A stretch of 64,000 nucleotides of DNA from Liolophura sinensis (taxonomy: Eukaryota > Mollusca > Polyplacophora > Chitonida > Chitonidae), in contig NC_088298.1 in the NCBI RefSeq assembly GCF_032854445.1, forward strand, positions 1,601,474-1,665,473, in the 5' to 3' direction. Positions 23,591 to 36,168 of the stretch are shown here, one piece after another. Numbering within the stretch: position 1 is the first letter of the stretch; every line of letters starts with the position of its first letter. A program made the translations under genes and the position numbers. The notes below the pieces were generated by a model. That model saw only the letters and a program-made list of their open reading frames with translations, made no database searches and was not told the origin of the DNA.

Positions 23591-26147
23591 AGCAATTTGA
23601 TACGCATCTTCAGGACACCTTGGACAGAGGTATCCTAAATAACCCTAAATTTCACTCACAAAAGTGCATTTTCAGAGGCAAATAAACATCACAAAATATT
23701 ATTTTTGGTGCTGAAACTTTTTCCTGTCTAATATTATGCCTGTTTCCTGGCAAACCTCAAAGCACCTTTCTAAAATGAATACAGCTCTCAGAATCAGGAA
23801 TAATGGATAAGTTAGTTATGGAGAAATTTATGGTCATTTAGGATATACCATGTTACCCTTCCCTGTACCCCAAGCCTCACCTCAATCCCTACCCCACATC
23901 CACTGAGCTTGGGGCAGGTAAATACCATGAGGTGTGAACAGGAGATGTAAACTGTGCCACATGTCTTAGGAAAGCGGAGTGTCCAGGGCTATGCATAGGA
24001 ACTAACTGCCTTCCCTCCTCCCTCCCACCCCTGTTGGCCATATGGTAACCCTCAGAGACACCTTAACTGTAAAGACTTCATGATGTAGACTGTAACAGTC
24101 TTGCTGGTCAGATTAGAAACATGTAGCGCAAAGGTAAAAAGATGAGGACGCATTGATACAGAAAATTTGCTGTATAATATAGCTAGAACCAAAAAGGACT
24201 CTGTCATAGGTAAATTTTCTATATGTGCAAAATTGCCAATTGACAAAAGTGTTGTGAAGGCATTATGATTTAGTCCAATTGAAAACAGTTTCATGACAAC
24301 AGGAAAAAAAAACAGAGGAAATCGTCAGTGCTATATAAAACTGAACAACAAGTGAACACGCTGGGAAGGTCACCTGAATTTTCTTCAGGTACATATCTTG
24401 TCTGCAAAGGTAATAACTTACTGGTTATAAGTCATTTGACTGTATCCATGATCCCTGGATACGCTGAGTAATGTTTCCAAAATGAAGGTGTCAGAAACCG
24501 CATGAAAATATGAACCCCTATTTATCCTATGTATTGAATCATATTATAACATTTCTAAACTTTTGAATAATTTCAGCACTTCAAGTAGTGCAAGTATGAC
24601 ATTTACTAAGAGACAAAATTTGGAGCTATTCATGAAAAAAAAAGTGTTTTTCGCATAAAATATCCATTATAAATTATTTAAGAAAGAGGTCACTGACCTT
24701 TACAATAACACATAAAGACAAACAAGACAATCTTAACTGGACATATCTGCAGGGCAAATTTTTTCAAGCAATCCAGAACACATAATTACTGGATACATGT
24801 ATGAGTTTCAAATAATTAGCCTGTGTACACATCCTTTTTAATTAATGTACATGTAGGCAGGATCGCTCCACACCCTGCCATATATAGTTTACATACGACA
24901 AAAGAAATTACACTATACAGCTCTGTGCTATTTGGGTTTATAAATGTTGTGCTATTTTATGCATGGTTATTTTTAGAGCTTTGGGAATAACTAACGGCTG
25001 TGAAATCAATTTTAAACCATACAAATGGGCCCTATTTTCAAAGATTTTTAAATCACCACTACATATTTCCATGCCAAAAATAGTCCTCAATTTAAAATCT
25101 TTAAAACTTTTAAAAACACATGTAATGACAACCCATATATACATACATATGCAAACCTCCCCTTGCACACAGTGTACAACTGTAAACATATACATTTAAA
25201 ATGAACCATCAAAACAGACTTTAAGAGAAACATTGTAACCCTCTAAAACCACACTCTCCAGCCGTAAGTAGGGAGGTCTGCCAGCAACCTACGGACAGTC
25301 GTGGGTTTCCTCCTGGCTCTGCCCGGTTTTCTCCCACTATAATGCTGGCCGCCGTGGTATAAGTGAAATAGTCTTGAATACTACGTAAAACACCAAGCAA
25401 AAAAGTACATAAAATCTAAATCCACCTACCTTCAGATCCAAGCAAATCTCAACAGCTTTAGTAAACACAGATTAGCTTACAGGACCTCAACTTACATCCA
25501 CACACCCCTGGCTATGTGAAAGTAGCTACTAGACTCTGCTTCATTCAAGCTACAATACCCAATGTGTCACTGACACTGCAGTGCTAGTGAGGAGGATCAG
25601 CTAGGGGTGAGGAGGATCAGCTAGGGGCTCAGAGAGGCCCCCATAAATCCGCAGGGCTTGTATGTATTAAGAATCTTTGGACTTACATGTATATACACAT
25701 GTGAGTCATAAACTGCAAGTGCTTCAAAAGCTAAATTCAGAAAAGGAAAGAATTCAAATTGAGGTGGATTCTGCAGTATACAACTAGTGTACAAATTTTT
25801 CAACTCTCTACATCAAAACTGTTTAAATTTAACTGTGTTTGAATGTTCATTTAAACCTTAAGATATTTGATAAGTACGGGCCCAGGGCAGGGATGTGTCT
25901 ATTCAAAACTACAGAACAGTTACATTTCCTGCAATCCTAGAAATACCAACTGAAGAAGTTCAGATCCTTTAATCAGAACCAAGTAGCAAAGAATATCCCA
26001 GAAACCACCTGCACACATACCTGTACATAGCTTGCACTATTACTTCGCTACAACATGGTGGCAATAGTGCCAAAGTGGGGTTAAGCCATGATCATTCTTT
26101 CCATTGCTCTTGTATGACAAGTACAGTACATCTGAATTGTTCTAGCC
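23591..26147. other. intron interior without recognised feature
   Basis: Only the SINE at 25259-25405, and a faint family C trace near 23640-23700. Confidence 0.5.
25259..25405 (+). mobile_element. SINE family 1, 5'-truncated
   Basis: cagccgtaagtagggaggtc, tgccagcaacctacggacag, ctataatgctggccgccgtg, then actacgtaaaacaccaagca. Confidence 0.85.
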
Positions 26148-26394
26148 AGTGAAACTCTGCAAGAAACTGTAAAGTGCCTCCAAGGATGGATCAATCTTGC
26201 ACATTTTTGACCTCTAAAAGACTTTTTTCTGTGGCATTTATGCGTACAATTATTTAAAAATGAGACTGAGAATGATTTGTTCATGTCATTAAAGATTCAA
26301 ACTTCATAAAACTGTGCAAATTATTTCTCTACACCCCATAGCTCTCTCGGAATGTTTCCAAATATTGTCAACTAATGCAGAGGTTCAAAACTCC
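26148..26394 (+). mobile_element. family B MITE, left member of an inverted pair
   Basis: aagaaactgtaaagtgcctc, tttttgacctctaaaagact, tctacaccccatagctctct. Close inverted counterpart at 27159-27414, about 765 bp away. Confidence 0.8.
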
Positions 26395-26611
26395 TTAAAC
26401 CAAAAGATGTCCATCATTTACAATAACACCCGTTACAAAATTACAGTATAACATTTGTGTGCCAAGCCAAAGTACTTCATACAAGCCAAATAAGAGGACC
26501 TTACACTAAAAGATGTAGACCATTTAATTCTACTGATATGTATGATTTAAGACCTAAACATCCAAAAACAAATGAAAACAAACATTTTGTAAAACACCTT
26601 GAGACCTTTAA

Positions 26612-26642
26612 AATATATATACATATATATATATATATATAC
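26612..26642. repeat. AT dinucleotide run
   Basis: tatatatacatatatatata tract. Similar short AT runs lie at 4236-4284, 11874-11892 and 20850-20884. Confidence 0.9.
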
Positions 26643-27158
26643 AAAACAGAAATGTAAAACATAACTGTATAGTCACAAGTTCACAGCCACATGTTGTAAC
26701 TGGTAACAAATTTTCACACCTGTCACCTTACTGTGGTTACAGGTATTAATTAGAAGCTTTACCTACTCTGTAAAATATACAATTTTTGCAACAGCCAAAA
26801 CGAAAGGCTTACAGGACACCCATGTTGGCTTTGGTTGTTGGTCAGTCCTAATTCCTCACGAAGTCTACATTACCAATGACACTATATCTAACACAATAAT
26901 TGTGTGGACTGCAAGTACAGCAAAATATTAACATCAAACTCAAAACTGCCTGTTCTACTCTCCGCGTTGACATAACCAAATATAAAAGGCCCTATGCTTT
27001 ATGGTGTTAATGTAATATCAATACGGTTACACAGGATTGGCTAATTGAACACACACCTCAACCTCCTCCAATCACCTGACGCGGCATATGTTTTTGCAGC
27101 GGATCTTCATCAACAATTAACATGTACCACTGTTTAGCATTTTTCAAATAACGCATTT

Positions 27159-27414
27159 ACCTTAATTTTTCAACTTTTCAAATGCCCCTGCGGCCAATAT
27201 TTGGAATCATTCCGAGAGAACTATGGAGTGTAGAGAAATAGTTTGCACTGTTTTATGAAGTCTGAATCTTTAACGACATAAACAATCATTCTCAGTCTCA
27301 TTTTTAAATAACTGTACGCATAAATGCCACAGAAAAAAGCCTTTTAGAGGTCAAAAAAGTGCAAGATTCATCCATCCTTACTGAGGCACTTTACAGTTTC
27401 TTGTGAAGATTCAC
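27159..27414 (-). mobile_element. family B MITE, right member of an inverted pair
   Basis: Reverse complement of 26148-26394 at roughly 90% by eye (tctcagtctcatttttaaat, gtgccacagaaaaaagcct with small differences). Family A copy 27417-27627 starts 2 bp after it. Confidence 0.8.
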
Positions 27415-27416
27415 TA

Positions 27417-27627
27417 CCCTAATTTCTCAACCCTTTCGCATATATCATCTTTCCGTGCAATTTATGCACATTTTTTATTTAATTTTGGACGCAAAACTAC
27501 ATTGCTTGGATTGGCCAATTTCAGGACTTCAAGAAAAGTATAATTTATCAGTCCACATAAAAAATTGCCTTCAGAGTATGCTTAAATAAACACCTTGCAA
27601 AGATAGGATAAGGTTAAAGAATTGCAG
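27417..27627 (+). mobile_element. family A MITE, copy 1
   Basis: TA, then ccctaatttctcaacccttt ... aaggttaaagaattgcag, then TA. Internal gacgcaaaactacattgctt and ggattggccaatttcaggac are shared with the other copies. Confidence 0.82.
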
Positions 27628-28139
27628 TAAATTATCACCTGAAGAATTTAACAGCTGGCGTCGTAAGTATCAGTTTATGAATTTCTGTATGTGCTTCTAA
27701 AGGTGAGATGTTACATAGTATTGGTTGATAAACAATCTCTGAATGAAACGAACATGGATGGCGTTAACATGCTAAAGAAGGCTGATATTACATATATTTG
27801 GGTAGTTTGTTCAGTTAAAAGTGCCCTCAAGGATTCAAACCTGTCAATCTAATCGATTTCAAATATGTACCACTTTCATGCATCAAAACAAATCAAATTG
27901 AGCTCAAACTATTAATCGACATCATGCAGTGAAACTTGTAATAGGAACTGATCATAACGAAAAGGCATCTACACTGACAGGATAATTCACACATTCGTGA
28001 ATTAAATGGTCAGAAAAGGTCAGTTAAAGGTCAGAAGATTAATTAAGAAATAAGCTACCTTTTTTTCTTAGTTTTATTTGATAGGAGTTATTCCATCAGC
28101 ACACTGAAGACTGTAAAACAGACTTCAACAATTTACTTC

Positions 28140-28355
28140 CTGTAATTCTTCAAACTTTTTGCATGTTTGCAAGGTGTTTATACAAGCACATTTTGAAGGC
28201 ATTGATCTTTGTTGGCTGATAAGATCATACTTTTAGTGAGCTCTGACACAGGCAAATCCAACCAATGTAGTTTTGTCTCCAACATGAAAGTAGAAATGTG
28301 CATAAATTGTACTGAAAGTTGCTCTTTCATATGCGAAAGTGTTGAGGAAGAAGGG
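28140..28355 (-). mobile_element. family A MITE, copy 2
   Basis: Reverse orientation: ctgtaattcttcaaactttt ... catatgcgaaagtgttgagg + aagaaggg, followed by TA. Internal ccaatgtagttttgtctcca. Confidence 0.82.
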
Positions 28356-28796
28356 TAACTGAAAAAGTTTTGTGAAACCAGGCTCTGCATACTAAAAAAA
28401 CCTAATGAAAGCCTTGCTAACCAGTGATATGCATGGTCCATATCCTAACTTGAGATCACTGTTGTAGGTGTACATGGGTATACTGATCAAGGCACCTACA
28501 AATGACACCAGTAACTGTAACTAATACTCCAGTAGTCTGGGCAGCCTTCAGTACCACACTAGGGATTGGGTGTCAGCTTCTGAATGAAGCAGTCATTTAC
28601 TGGATTCTGCAGAACAGGGTCACTGACCACTGAGGTCAGCCACACAAGCTGACAAGTGTTTCTTAAAGGGTTTGGAAATGCTGACATTCAGATGGAAGCA
28701 GACATAGTTGCACTCAAACATGTATATAGGGCAACCACCAGCTATTTTTCTGGTGGCATTGAAGAGAGACAAAGCTGCATGTGCATGTGGCTCCCA

Positions 28797-29355
28797 TACT
28801 GTATTTTTTCACCTCAAGATTTACTTATAAATTATATGCACTTTCAAAAGCACATAAAAACATTAAAATGACACTTTTGATGGCAACAATGAAGTTTCCC
28901 TGATATTTATTTATTTGATCCCTTGCTCAAGAATATTTCACTTATACGGCAGCGGCCAGCATTATGGTGGGAGGAAACCGGGCAGAGCCCAGGGGGAAAC
29001 CCACAACCATCCGCAGGTTGCTGGCAGACCTTCCCACACACAGTCGGAGAGGGAGCGGCATGAGCTGGACTTGAACTCATAGCGACTGCATTGGTGGGAG
29101 GCTCCTGGGTAATTACGCTGCACTAGCACGCTTAAACCAACTGGGCTATGGAGGTCCCGAGACTGCATTGGTGGGAGGCTCCTGGGTAATTACGCTGTGC
29201 TAGCACGCTTAAACCAACTGGGCCACGGAAGTCCCTAGTTTTTCTCCTAAGAATATAATCAAACTTCACAAAAAAATTCATGCCAGGTGGACATTGATCG
29301 GTCAGAATCAAGCAAAATGTGTCACTTGAAAAATGCTGAGCTTCACAGTATTTAC
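28797..29355 (+). mobile_element. family C element split by a SINE
   Basis: Left part ttttttcacctcaagattta, ctttcaaaagcacataaaaa, tgacacttttgatggcaaca. Right part after the SINE: aatcaaacttcacaaaaaaa, cagaatcaagcaaaatgtgt, cacttgaaaaatgctgagct. Confidence 0.8.
28906..29235 (-). mobile_element. SINE family 1 with duplicated head
   Basis: Full SINE body, followed by two tandem copies of its head region: gactgcattggtgggaggct + cctgggtaattacgctg ... ttaaaccaactgggc occurs at about 29088 and 29160. The tRNA-like part is thus doubled. Inserted in a family C element. Confidence 0.85.
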
Positions 29356-29370
29356 TGTGAAAATACAGTA

Positions 29371-29575
29371 CTCTAATTGCTCAACCTTTTTGCAAATGAA
29401 AGGGCAAATTTATGCTCATTATGACTTGATTTTGGAGACAAAACTACATTGGATGGATTGCTCAATTTCGGGGCTTCAAAAAAGTATAATTTTTTAAGTC
29501 TACACGGAATGAAGCCTTCAGAAAACGCTTGCATATAACACCTTGCAAATATGCCAAAAGGTGGAAAAATTACAG
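29371..29575 (+). mobile_element. family A MITE, copy 3
   Basis: TA at 29369-29370, ctctaattgctcaacctttt ... ccaaaaggtggaaaaattac + ag, TA at 29576-29577. Confidence 0.82.
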
Positions 29576-29843
29576 TAGTCCATATTTTAATGACACCCCA
29601 CTATGATCAAGGTTGTCTGTTTTCTTTATCAGAATCTATATCACATGCACAAATTACTCCGGAGACATTATAACTCATTTAAATAAATAAACTTTAAGGT
29701 TTATCTTAAACCTCCACATATAGTATACATGTGTATGTATTTTTAGAATCATGATGGGGCATTTTGATAAACAAGGCACTGATACTTGAGAAATACTGTT
29801 TCCAAATAAAAAAGAGATTAAAAGCGATCAAGGGTAATATTTC

Positions 29844-30139
29844 AATCTGTCTTACTGCAAATCTTCAACATTTTCAACCTCTAACACACATTTTCTCAGT
29901 GGGTTTATGCATACAATTAATTCTTAAGATAATGACACTAAAGATGCAAGCTTAATAAAATTGTGCAAATATTTTCTCTACACCCAATAGTTCTCTCCAA
30001 ATGTTTCAAAATATTGCTTGCAGAGGCAGCTGAAAAAGTTGAAGAATTAAGGTAAATTAAGGCAGCAAAAAGCCAGAAGTCATTGGTAATACACAGGTTA
30101 CCATGGGCCTTCAGAATCAATTTGACAACTATGATATTT
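29844..30139 (-). mobile_element. family B element, left arm of a 296-bp inverted repeat
   Basis: aatctgtcttactgcaaatc ... tctctacacccaatagttct ... tttgacaactatgatatt. Base by base it pairs with 31145-31440, with no net indel and only a few mismatches (for example ccatgggcc against ccactggcc). Short matching frames on opposite strands in the two arms are a by-product. Confidence 0.95.
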
Positions 30140-31144
30140 ACATGTAAATGCATTGTAGCTATAATATTGTGACAAAAGTCTTCGGTATGACTGTAAAAAA
30201 AAACAACAAAAAGCTAATTAGTCAGTAGATTGTCACTCACCAATTCAGGATCTATCAGTTTGCTATTTCCACGTTCGACGTATGGTATTCCAATGTAGAA
30301 TTAATTCATCTTTCGGACTATGCGATGTCCACAGTTAGCACAGTATATTCACCACAGACAAATTTAGCACAACATAAGAATATTATCTATCATGAAATGT
30401 GCATTACATTGTATGTCCTGTCTGATACAGCCCACTTCTGTTTACATGCCTGCACGACTACCCCGAACTTGGACTTACACATAATTGGCTCCTTAATTAG
30501 CGACTTCAATTAAACGTACATGATAACCAGCTCACTGTCTGGCCATATTCGTCTGAATTATCACGATCTTGCTAAAAAGACTGTCCATTTCAGTGTGAAT
30601 CAGGAAGTGTCAGATCATGCTGGCCATCTTCATGAGGCACTGCAGCATACATGTATTTATACATGTACTACTATGTATTAAACTGTGTCATCTTTCTTCC
30701 TCCTGCTGAGTTTAATTTATACATCGTGATTAATGCTAGAACATGTTTGTGGGTAAATTTTAAACATTAGTAAGTATTACAAGTTGAGTATCAGGTAGAT
30801 TATGACACCTACTGTTGACTCACTCAAAAGGGTTCATGATTTGACAGGTTTCTCTATATTTAGCTAATTGCTTCACCTGATGTACCTGTTGCAGTAAGAG
30901 TACGAATACTGCGTTTCATCTAATGGTTTAGTACCCTAATTCCTCAACGTTTTCGCATATGAAAGAACAATTTTAGGTGCAATTTCTAAACATTTTTATA
31001 TTTGATTTTGGAGACACAACTTGATTGGTTTAATTGACCAATTTTAGGGCTTCCCAAAAAGTATAATTTTATCAGTCTACTCAATATACTACCTTCAAAA
31101 TATGCTTTGAACACCTTGCCAAAAACATGCCAAAAAGGTTGAAG
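30140..31144. other. 1,005-bp spacer between the 296-bp inverted arms
   Basis: AT-rich DNA without a supported frame. Its last 210 bases are family A copy 4, which runs into the right arm. Confidence 0.7.
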
Positions 31145-31152
31145 AAATATCA
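30934..31152 (+). mobile_element. family A MITE, copy 4
   Basis: TA, ccctaattcctcaacgtttt + cgcatatgaaag ... gccaaaaaggttgaagaaat + atcatag. Its right end coincides with the start of the right inverted arm at 31145. Confidence 0.78.
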
Positions 31153-31440
31153 TAGTTGTCAAATTGATTCTGAAGGCCAGTGGTAACCTGTGTATTACCA
31201 ATGACTTCTGGCTTTTTGCTGCCTTAATTTACCTTAATTCTTCAACCTTTTCAGCTGCCTCTGCAAGTAATATTTTGAAACATTTGGAGAGAACTATTGG
31301 GTGTAGAGAAAATATTTGCACAATTTTATTAAGCTTGCATCTTTAGTGTCATTATCTTAAGAATTAATTGTATGCATAAACCCACTGAGAAAATGTGTGT
31401 TAGAGGTTGAAAATGTTGAAGATTTGCAGTAAGACAGATT
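31145..31440 (+). mobile_element. family B element, right arm of the 296-bp inverted repeat
   Basis: Inverted partner of 29844-30139. It contains agctgcctctgcaagtaata, gagaactattgggtgtagag and ttaagaattaattgtatgca, and ends gcagtaagacagatt. Confidence 0.95.
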
Positions 31441-31621
31441 AGTATAAAATGTGGAAGGGAGGTAAATACTGAGACTATATACAATATTACCTCCAGGCAC
31501 TGAGAGAGTTTGAACCGGCGGTCCAAATATCTGCAGTACCAAAGACTGTGTGTTTCATCTGTACATGGCAGGTGTTGACCCACTGCTGTGTTTAACAATG
31601 AGTCACTGTCTTTCCAAAAAT

Positions 31622-31872
31622 TGCGTGCTAGCGCAACGTAATGACCCAGGAGCCTCTCACCAATGCAGTCGCTGTGAGTTCAGCTCATGTTGGCTTCCTC
31701 GCCGGCCGTATTAGTGGGAAGGTCTGTCAGCAGCCTGCGGATGGTTGTGGGTTTATTTCTGGCTCTGCCCGGTTTCCTCCCACCATAACCCTGGCCACCA
31801 TCGTATAAGTGAAATATTCATTAGTACGGCGTAAAACACCAATCAAATAAATAAATAAATAAATAAATAAAA
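31622..31872 (+). mobile_element. SINE family 1 with 13-bp target-site duplication
   Basis: Flanked by tctttccaaaaat at 31609-31621 and 31873-31885. Head tgcgtgctagcgcaacgtaa, tgacccaggagcctctcacc, body, then acggcgtaaaacaccaatca and an (aaat)n tail. The first bases of the tRNA-like head are missing. Confidence 0.93.
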
Positions 31873-32149
31873 TCTTTCCAAAAATCTTAAGACAATCCTG
31901 CATGGATACAATCGACACAAAGCATTAAACCGTAACCTGACAATAATGGCCTTCTGATTCACAGGAGTGGTACGTACCACAATATTTGTGGTACATACAA
32001 AAGATGAACTGTACACCAATGTATGTACCACAGTTCAGGTTACTGTACCAAAGCTACAGATACTACAAGCCTGGAAACAATCAGAAGAATTAGCAACCAG
32101 GACAATGTACACAATGTATATACTGACCGCGCCCAACCGGACAGGTTTG

Positions 32150-33162
32150 TGCAGGACAAAACTCCCATATAAATGAATGACATATTGTAACTTGTACTGC
32201 TTGTCCAGGACAAAACTCCCATATAAATGCATGACATATTGTAACCTGTACTGCTTGTACAGGACGAAACTCCCATATAAATGCATGACATCTTATAACT
32301 TGTCCAGGACAAAACTCCCATATAAATGCATGACATACTGTAACTTGTCCTGCTTGTACGGGACGAAACTTCCATATAAATGCATGACATCTTATAACTT
32401 GTCAGGCTTGTACGGGACGAAACTCCCATATAAATGCATGACATCTTGTAACTTGTCCTGCTTGTACGGGACGAAACTCCCATATAAATGCATGACATCC
32501 TGTAACTTGTCCTGCTTGTACGGGACGAAACTCCCATATAAATGCATGACATCTTGTAACTTGTCCTGCTTGTACGGGACGAAACTCCCATATAAATGCA
32601 TGACATCCTGTAACTTGTCCTGCTTGTACGGGACGAAACTCCCATATAAATGCATGACGTATTGTAACTTGTCCTGCTTGTATGGGACAAAACTCCCATA
32701 TAAATGCATGACATCTTGTAACTTGTCCTGCTTGTACGGGACGAAACTCCCATATAAATGCATGACATCCTGTAACTTGTCCTGCTTGTACGGGACGAAA
32801 CTCCCATATAAATGCATGACATCCTGTAACTTGTCCTGCTTGTATGGGACAAAACTCCCATATAAATGCATGACATGTTGTAACTTGTCCTGTTTGTACG
32901 GGACGAAACTCCCATATAAATGCATGACATATTGTAACTTGTCCTGCTTGTACAGGACGAAACTCCCATATAAATGCATGACATATTGTAACTTGTCCTG
33001 CTTGTATGGGACAAAACTCCCATATAAATGCATGACATATTGTAACTTGTCCTGTTTGTACGGGACGAAACTCCCATATAAATGCATGACATATTGTAAC
33101 TTGTCCTGTTTGTACGGGACGAAACTCCCATATAAATGCATGACATATTGTAACTTTTTAAT
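32150..33162. repeat. 54-bp minisatellite, about 19 copies
   Basis: Unit tgtaacttgtcctgcttgta + cgggacgaaactcccatata + aatgcatgacatct. The left-most units are more diverged, and some lack the 'ctgcttgta' part. The period of 18 codons keeps up to three frames open (336, 368 and 269 codons). In the plus frame the unit would read MTSCNLSCLYGTKLPYKC. No sign of selection or gene context. Confidence 0.95.
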
Positions 33163-33872
33163 TATACATGCACAAACAGATGGTTGATTAAATGCCATCA
33201 AATGACATACCTCGTACCAACTTAAAAATTAAAACAGTTCCAAAATATTAATACATTAGAAAAAAATTTACCATAAATATGTGATCCTCTTGTAACAACT
33301 TGGCTATGTATCGCTAATACAAGCAACGAAATGCCTGTGCACCAGCTCCCGAATCCGATACTCCAATGATGTAAAAGTCATCCCCACATGAAGACTACAG
33401 CCCACTGACTGTCCTGTGTCCCCAGGGTCACAACACAGTACCCCCCACAGACAGACCAGCTACTGTATAGTCCTGGGGGTAAGGCACAAACAGGGTGCCT
33501 GGTGTTAGAAAGCCAGCCTCAGGGGTAGGGAATGTGCCATGTTTGGGTAACACCAAATAAACACCAGTATTGTGTGGTTATCCCTGCTAGCCTGAGCTCT
33601 CATACATGTATTCTCAGATAAACACACCAGTGGGACTCATGTCTGTAATCTGGGGCACACAGGCTGCCTGGGTGTCTGAACTTTTCAAGAGCTCCCACTG
33701 CCAGGAAGTTGTAGGTCTTTAAGAATGACTGCCTGAATTATGAAGCATACAACCTACAGTCTAGTCCCTTGTAAACCCTGGCTGCACTGAGCCTGACATT
33801 AACCTATTTAGATTACAGTACAAACACAGACTTGACTGGGGTACACCTATGTTTCACTAATATCCACCACAA

Positions 33873-34272
33873 CTGTAATTATTCAACAATTTCACATACA
33901 TACTATATGTTTATTCATTCAAGTATATTCTTAGGGTATTATTCTGTGCAGGCTCAGATGAAAATTATACTTTTCATTATGTCTTGAAATTGGCCAACCC
34001 AACCAAACAGCAATTTCGGTCCAAATTTAATAAAATCAAAAGGTGCACATAAATTGTACTAAAATCTGCCCATTCCTATGCGAAAAGGTTGATTTGGTTT
34101 GATTGGTGTTTTAAGTTGTACTCAAGAATATTTCACTTATACGACGGCGGCCAGCATTATGGTGGGAGGAAACCAGGCAGAGCTTGAGGGAAACCCATTA
34201 CCATCTGCAGGTTGCTGGAGGCCTTCCCACGTACAGCCAGAGAAAAAAAAGATGAGGAATTTAGGTATGTAG
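33873..34272 (-). mobile_element. family A MITE, copy 5, split by a SINE
   Basis: Left part starts ctgtaattattcaacaattt and reaches atgcgaaaaggttga at 34092. After the SINE, gatgaggaatttaggta (34248-34266) supplies the missing terminus. Confidence 0.72.
34093..34247 (-). mobile_element. SINE family 1, partial, nested in family A
   Basis: tttgattggtgttttaagtt, cttatacgacggcggccagc, attatggtgggaggaaacca, ending at acgtacagccagag. Confidence 0.85.
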
Positions 34273-35691
34273 AACGTACTTACAATATGCATGACATATT
34301 ACAGCTGTATAGTTACAATAAACATAAAAACAAATCCCCAAAGATTGTCGAGCGGGATATTCTTAAGATTTAGTATAGCACAATTAAGTACAAAGATTTT
34401 TTTACAGTGTATTACTTGCCCTATCTTCAAAATATTCCATTCTCACGGCAATTCTCCCCGTCAATGACAAGGAAAGTATACAAACATTGGCTTACTTAAC
34501 TTCCTTGTCTTTGTGTAAGAAAGCTAGCTCAGATTCTTAGTAACAGACAGCGTGGGTAAAAAAAAAAAATGGTCCCACTATATTAAAATTAGTGGTTAAG
34601 AAAATGCCTATTTTTAAATCAATGTCAGTGATATTCGGTGGGCATTTTACCCACTCCCCTTCTCCTCGCTTAGGTGATCACAGGATCTCCAGCTTTCAAG
34701 CTGTCTTTATTTTTCAATATATGCCTTGAAAATGGAAAGAGAAGGGTCTGAGTACTTGGACATTGCAACGTACAAATGTTACATTACAATTTTTGGAAGA
34801 TCACTCTTCTTTTAATATATTTTTAGGACTGCCAAAAAAAAAAACCGGATAAGTTTATACTGTCAGGAAGTCACTAAAAGGTACAACATTTCATCGACTG
34901 AGAAAATCAAAATATGAGAACACATGCTACTTGAGTTCATCTGGGAGAGAAGGGGTGTACAGGGCCTAGCTGATCAGAAGTGTATTAAGTCATACATTAG
35001 CTTTTTATTAGGCCAAAACTAGTATTAAGGTTTAAGCTTGGTTGAACTTTGAATACACATTTGAACAACCGGCCCCAGAGTGCTAATTCTAAGGTACTAA
35101 CACCTTAAACTTGAAACCAGGAAGAGCCTCAGCCACATAAATCACTTAAGCAATATGTCATGTACAAATACCTAAATAATACAACAAATTCTACCATAGA
35201 CGTACAAGTAAATAAAATTCTGTTTTGACATACTCGGTACTGGAGGAGTGTCTTCTGATATGCCCAAGAAAAGCTACTTTATCATTTATGTCAAAGTGCT
35301 TATACGTTCTCCTACCTCAACAATGCGCTAATGACGTACTATTATCATGTATGTCTTCAAGCTGCATAGAAAATCTGCTTTACAGGCAGATCGTTTAAAA
35401 ATCAATACAGAGTGCCTGTTTTTCTAATTTAGAACTTTTTTTCACTACATATAGTCTGGCACAAATATAACAATCTGTTATATTAGTCCCAGATGTAGTC
35501 AAGTGCATTAACCAAGTCCAAATGTGTTAGCTTAATTGTACAACCATGCATTACATGCCTACCTGAGGTATACATACCGTTCCTATATATACACTTCAAA
35601 GACTTCAAATTTTCATGCTTTTTGAAGGCTTTTCCAGGCTACTTCAAACAAATGTTCTAAACTATTAATACATACTCACAGCAATGTAACA
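34273..35691. other. intron interior without recognised feature
   Basis: AT-rich with short homopolymers; nothing else seen. Confidence 0.5.
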
Positions 35692-36168
35692 TGAGCCTAA
35701 ATTGTGGAACTGACAGTCATTTAGGTATGAGCCTAAATTGTGGAACTGACAGTCATTTATGTAGGAGCCTAAATTGTGGAACTGACAGTCATTTATGTAT
35801 GAGCCTAAATTGTGGAACTGACAGTCATTTAGGTATGAGCCTAAATTGTGGAACTGACAGTCATTTATGTAGGAGCCTAAATTGTGGAACTGACAGTCAT
35901 TTAGGTAGGAGCCTAAATTGTGGAACTGACAGTCATTTAGGTAGGAGCCCAAATTGTGGAACTGACAGTAATTTATGTAGGAGCCTAAATTGTGGAACTG
36001 ACAGTCATTTATGTAGGAGCCTAAATTGTGGAACTGACAGTAATTTATGTAGGAGCCTAAATTGTGGAACTGACAGTAATTTATGTAGGAGCCTAAATTG
36101 TGGAACTGACAGTCATTTATGTAGGAGCCTAAATTGTGGAACTGACAGTCATTTATGTAGGAGCCAGG
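35692..36168. repeat. 36-bp minisatellite, about 13 copies
   Basis: Unit gagcctaaattgtggaactg + acagtcatttatgtag, with ggtatg/ggtagg/tgtagg and agtcat/agtaat variants. No indel. Both strands open for 179 codons. Confidence 0.95.

Noticed and set aside
29938-31346. Two near-identical 60-71 aa frames (NLCITNDFWLFAALIYL...) as a duplicated small gene
   Set aside because: They are the two arms of the inverted repeat; no start or splice logic, and family B copies elsewhere are not open.
32040-33187. Cys-rich repeat protein (MTSCNLSCLYGTKLPYKC)n resembling a secreted or shell-matrix protein
   Set aside because: No signal peptide, three frames open at once, and full sharing of all codon positions between units; explained by the 54-bp array.
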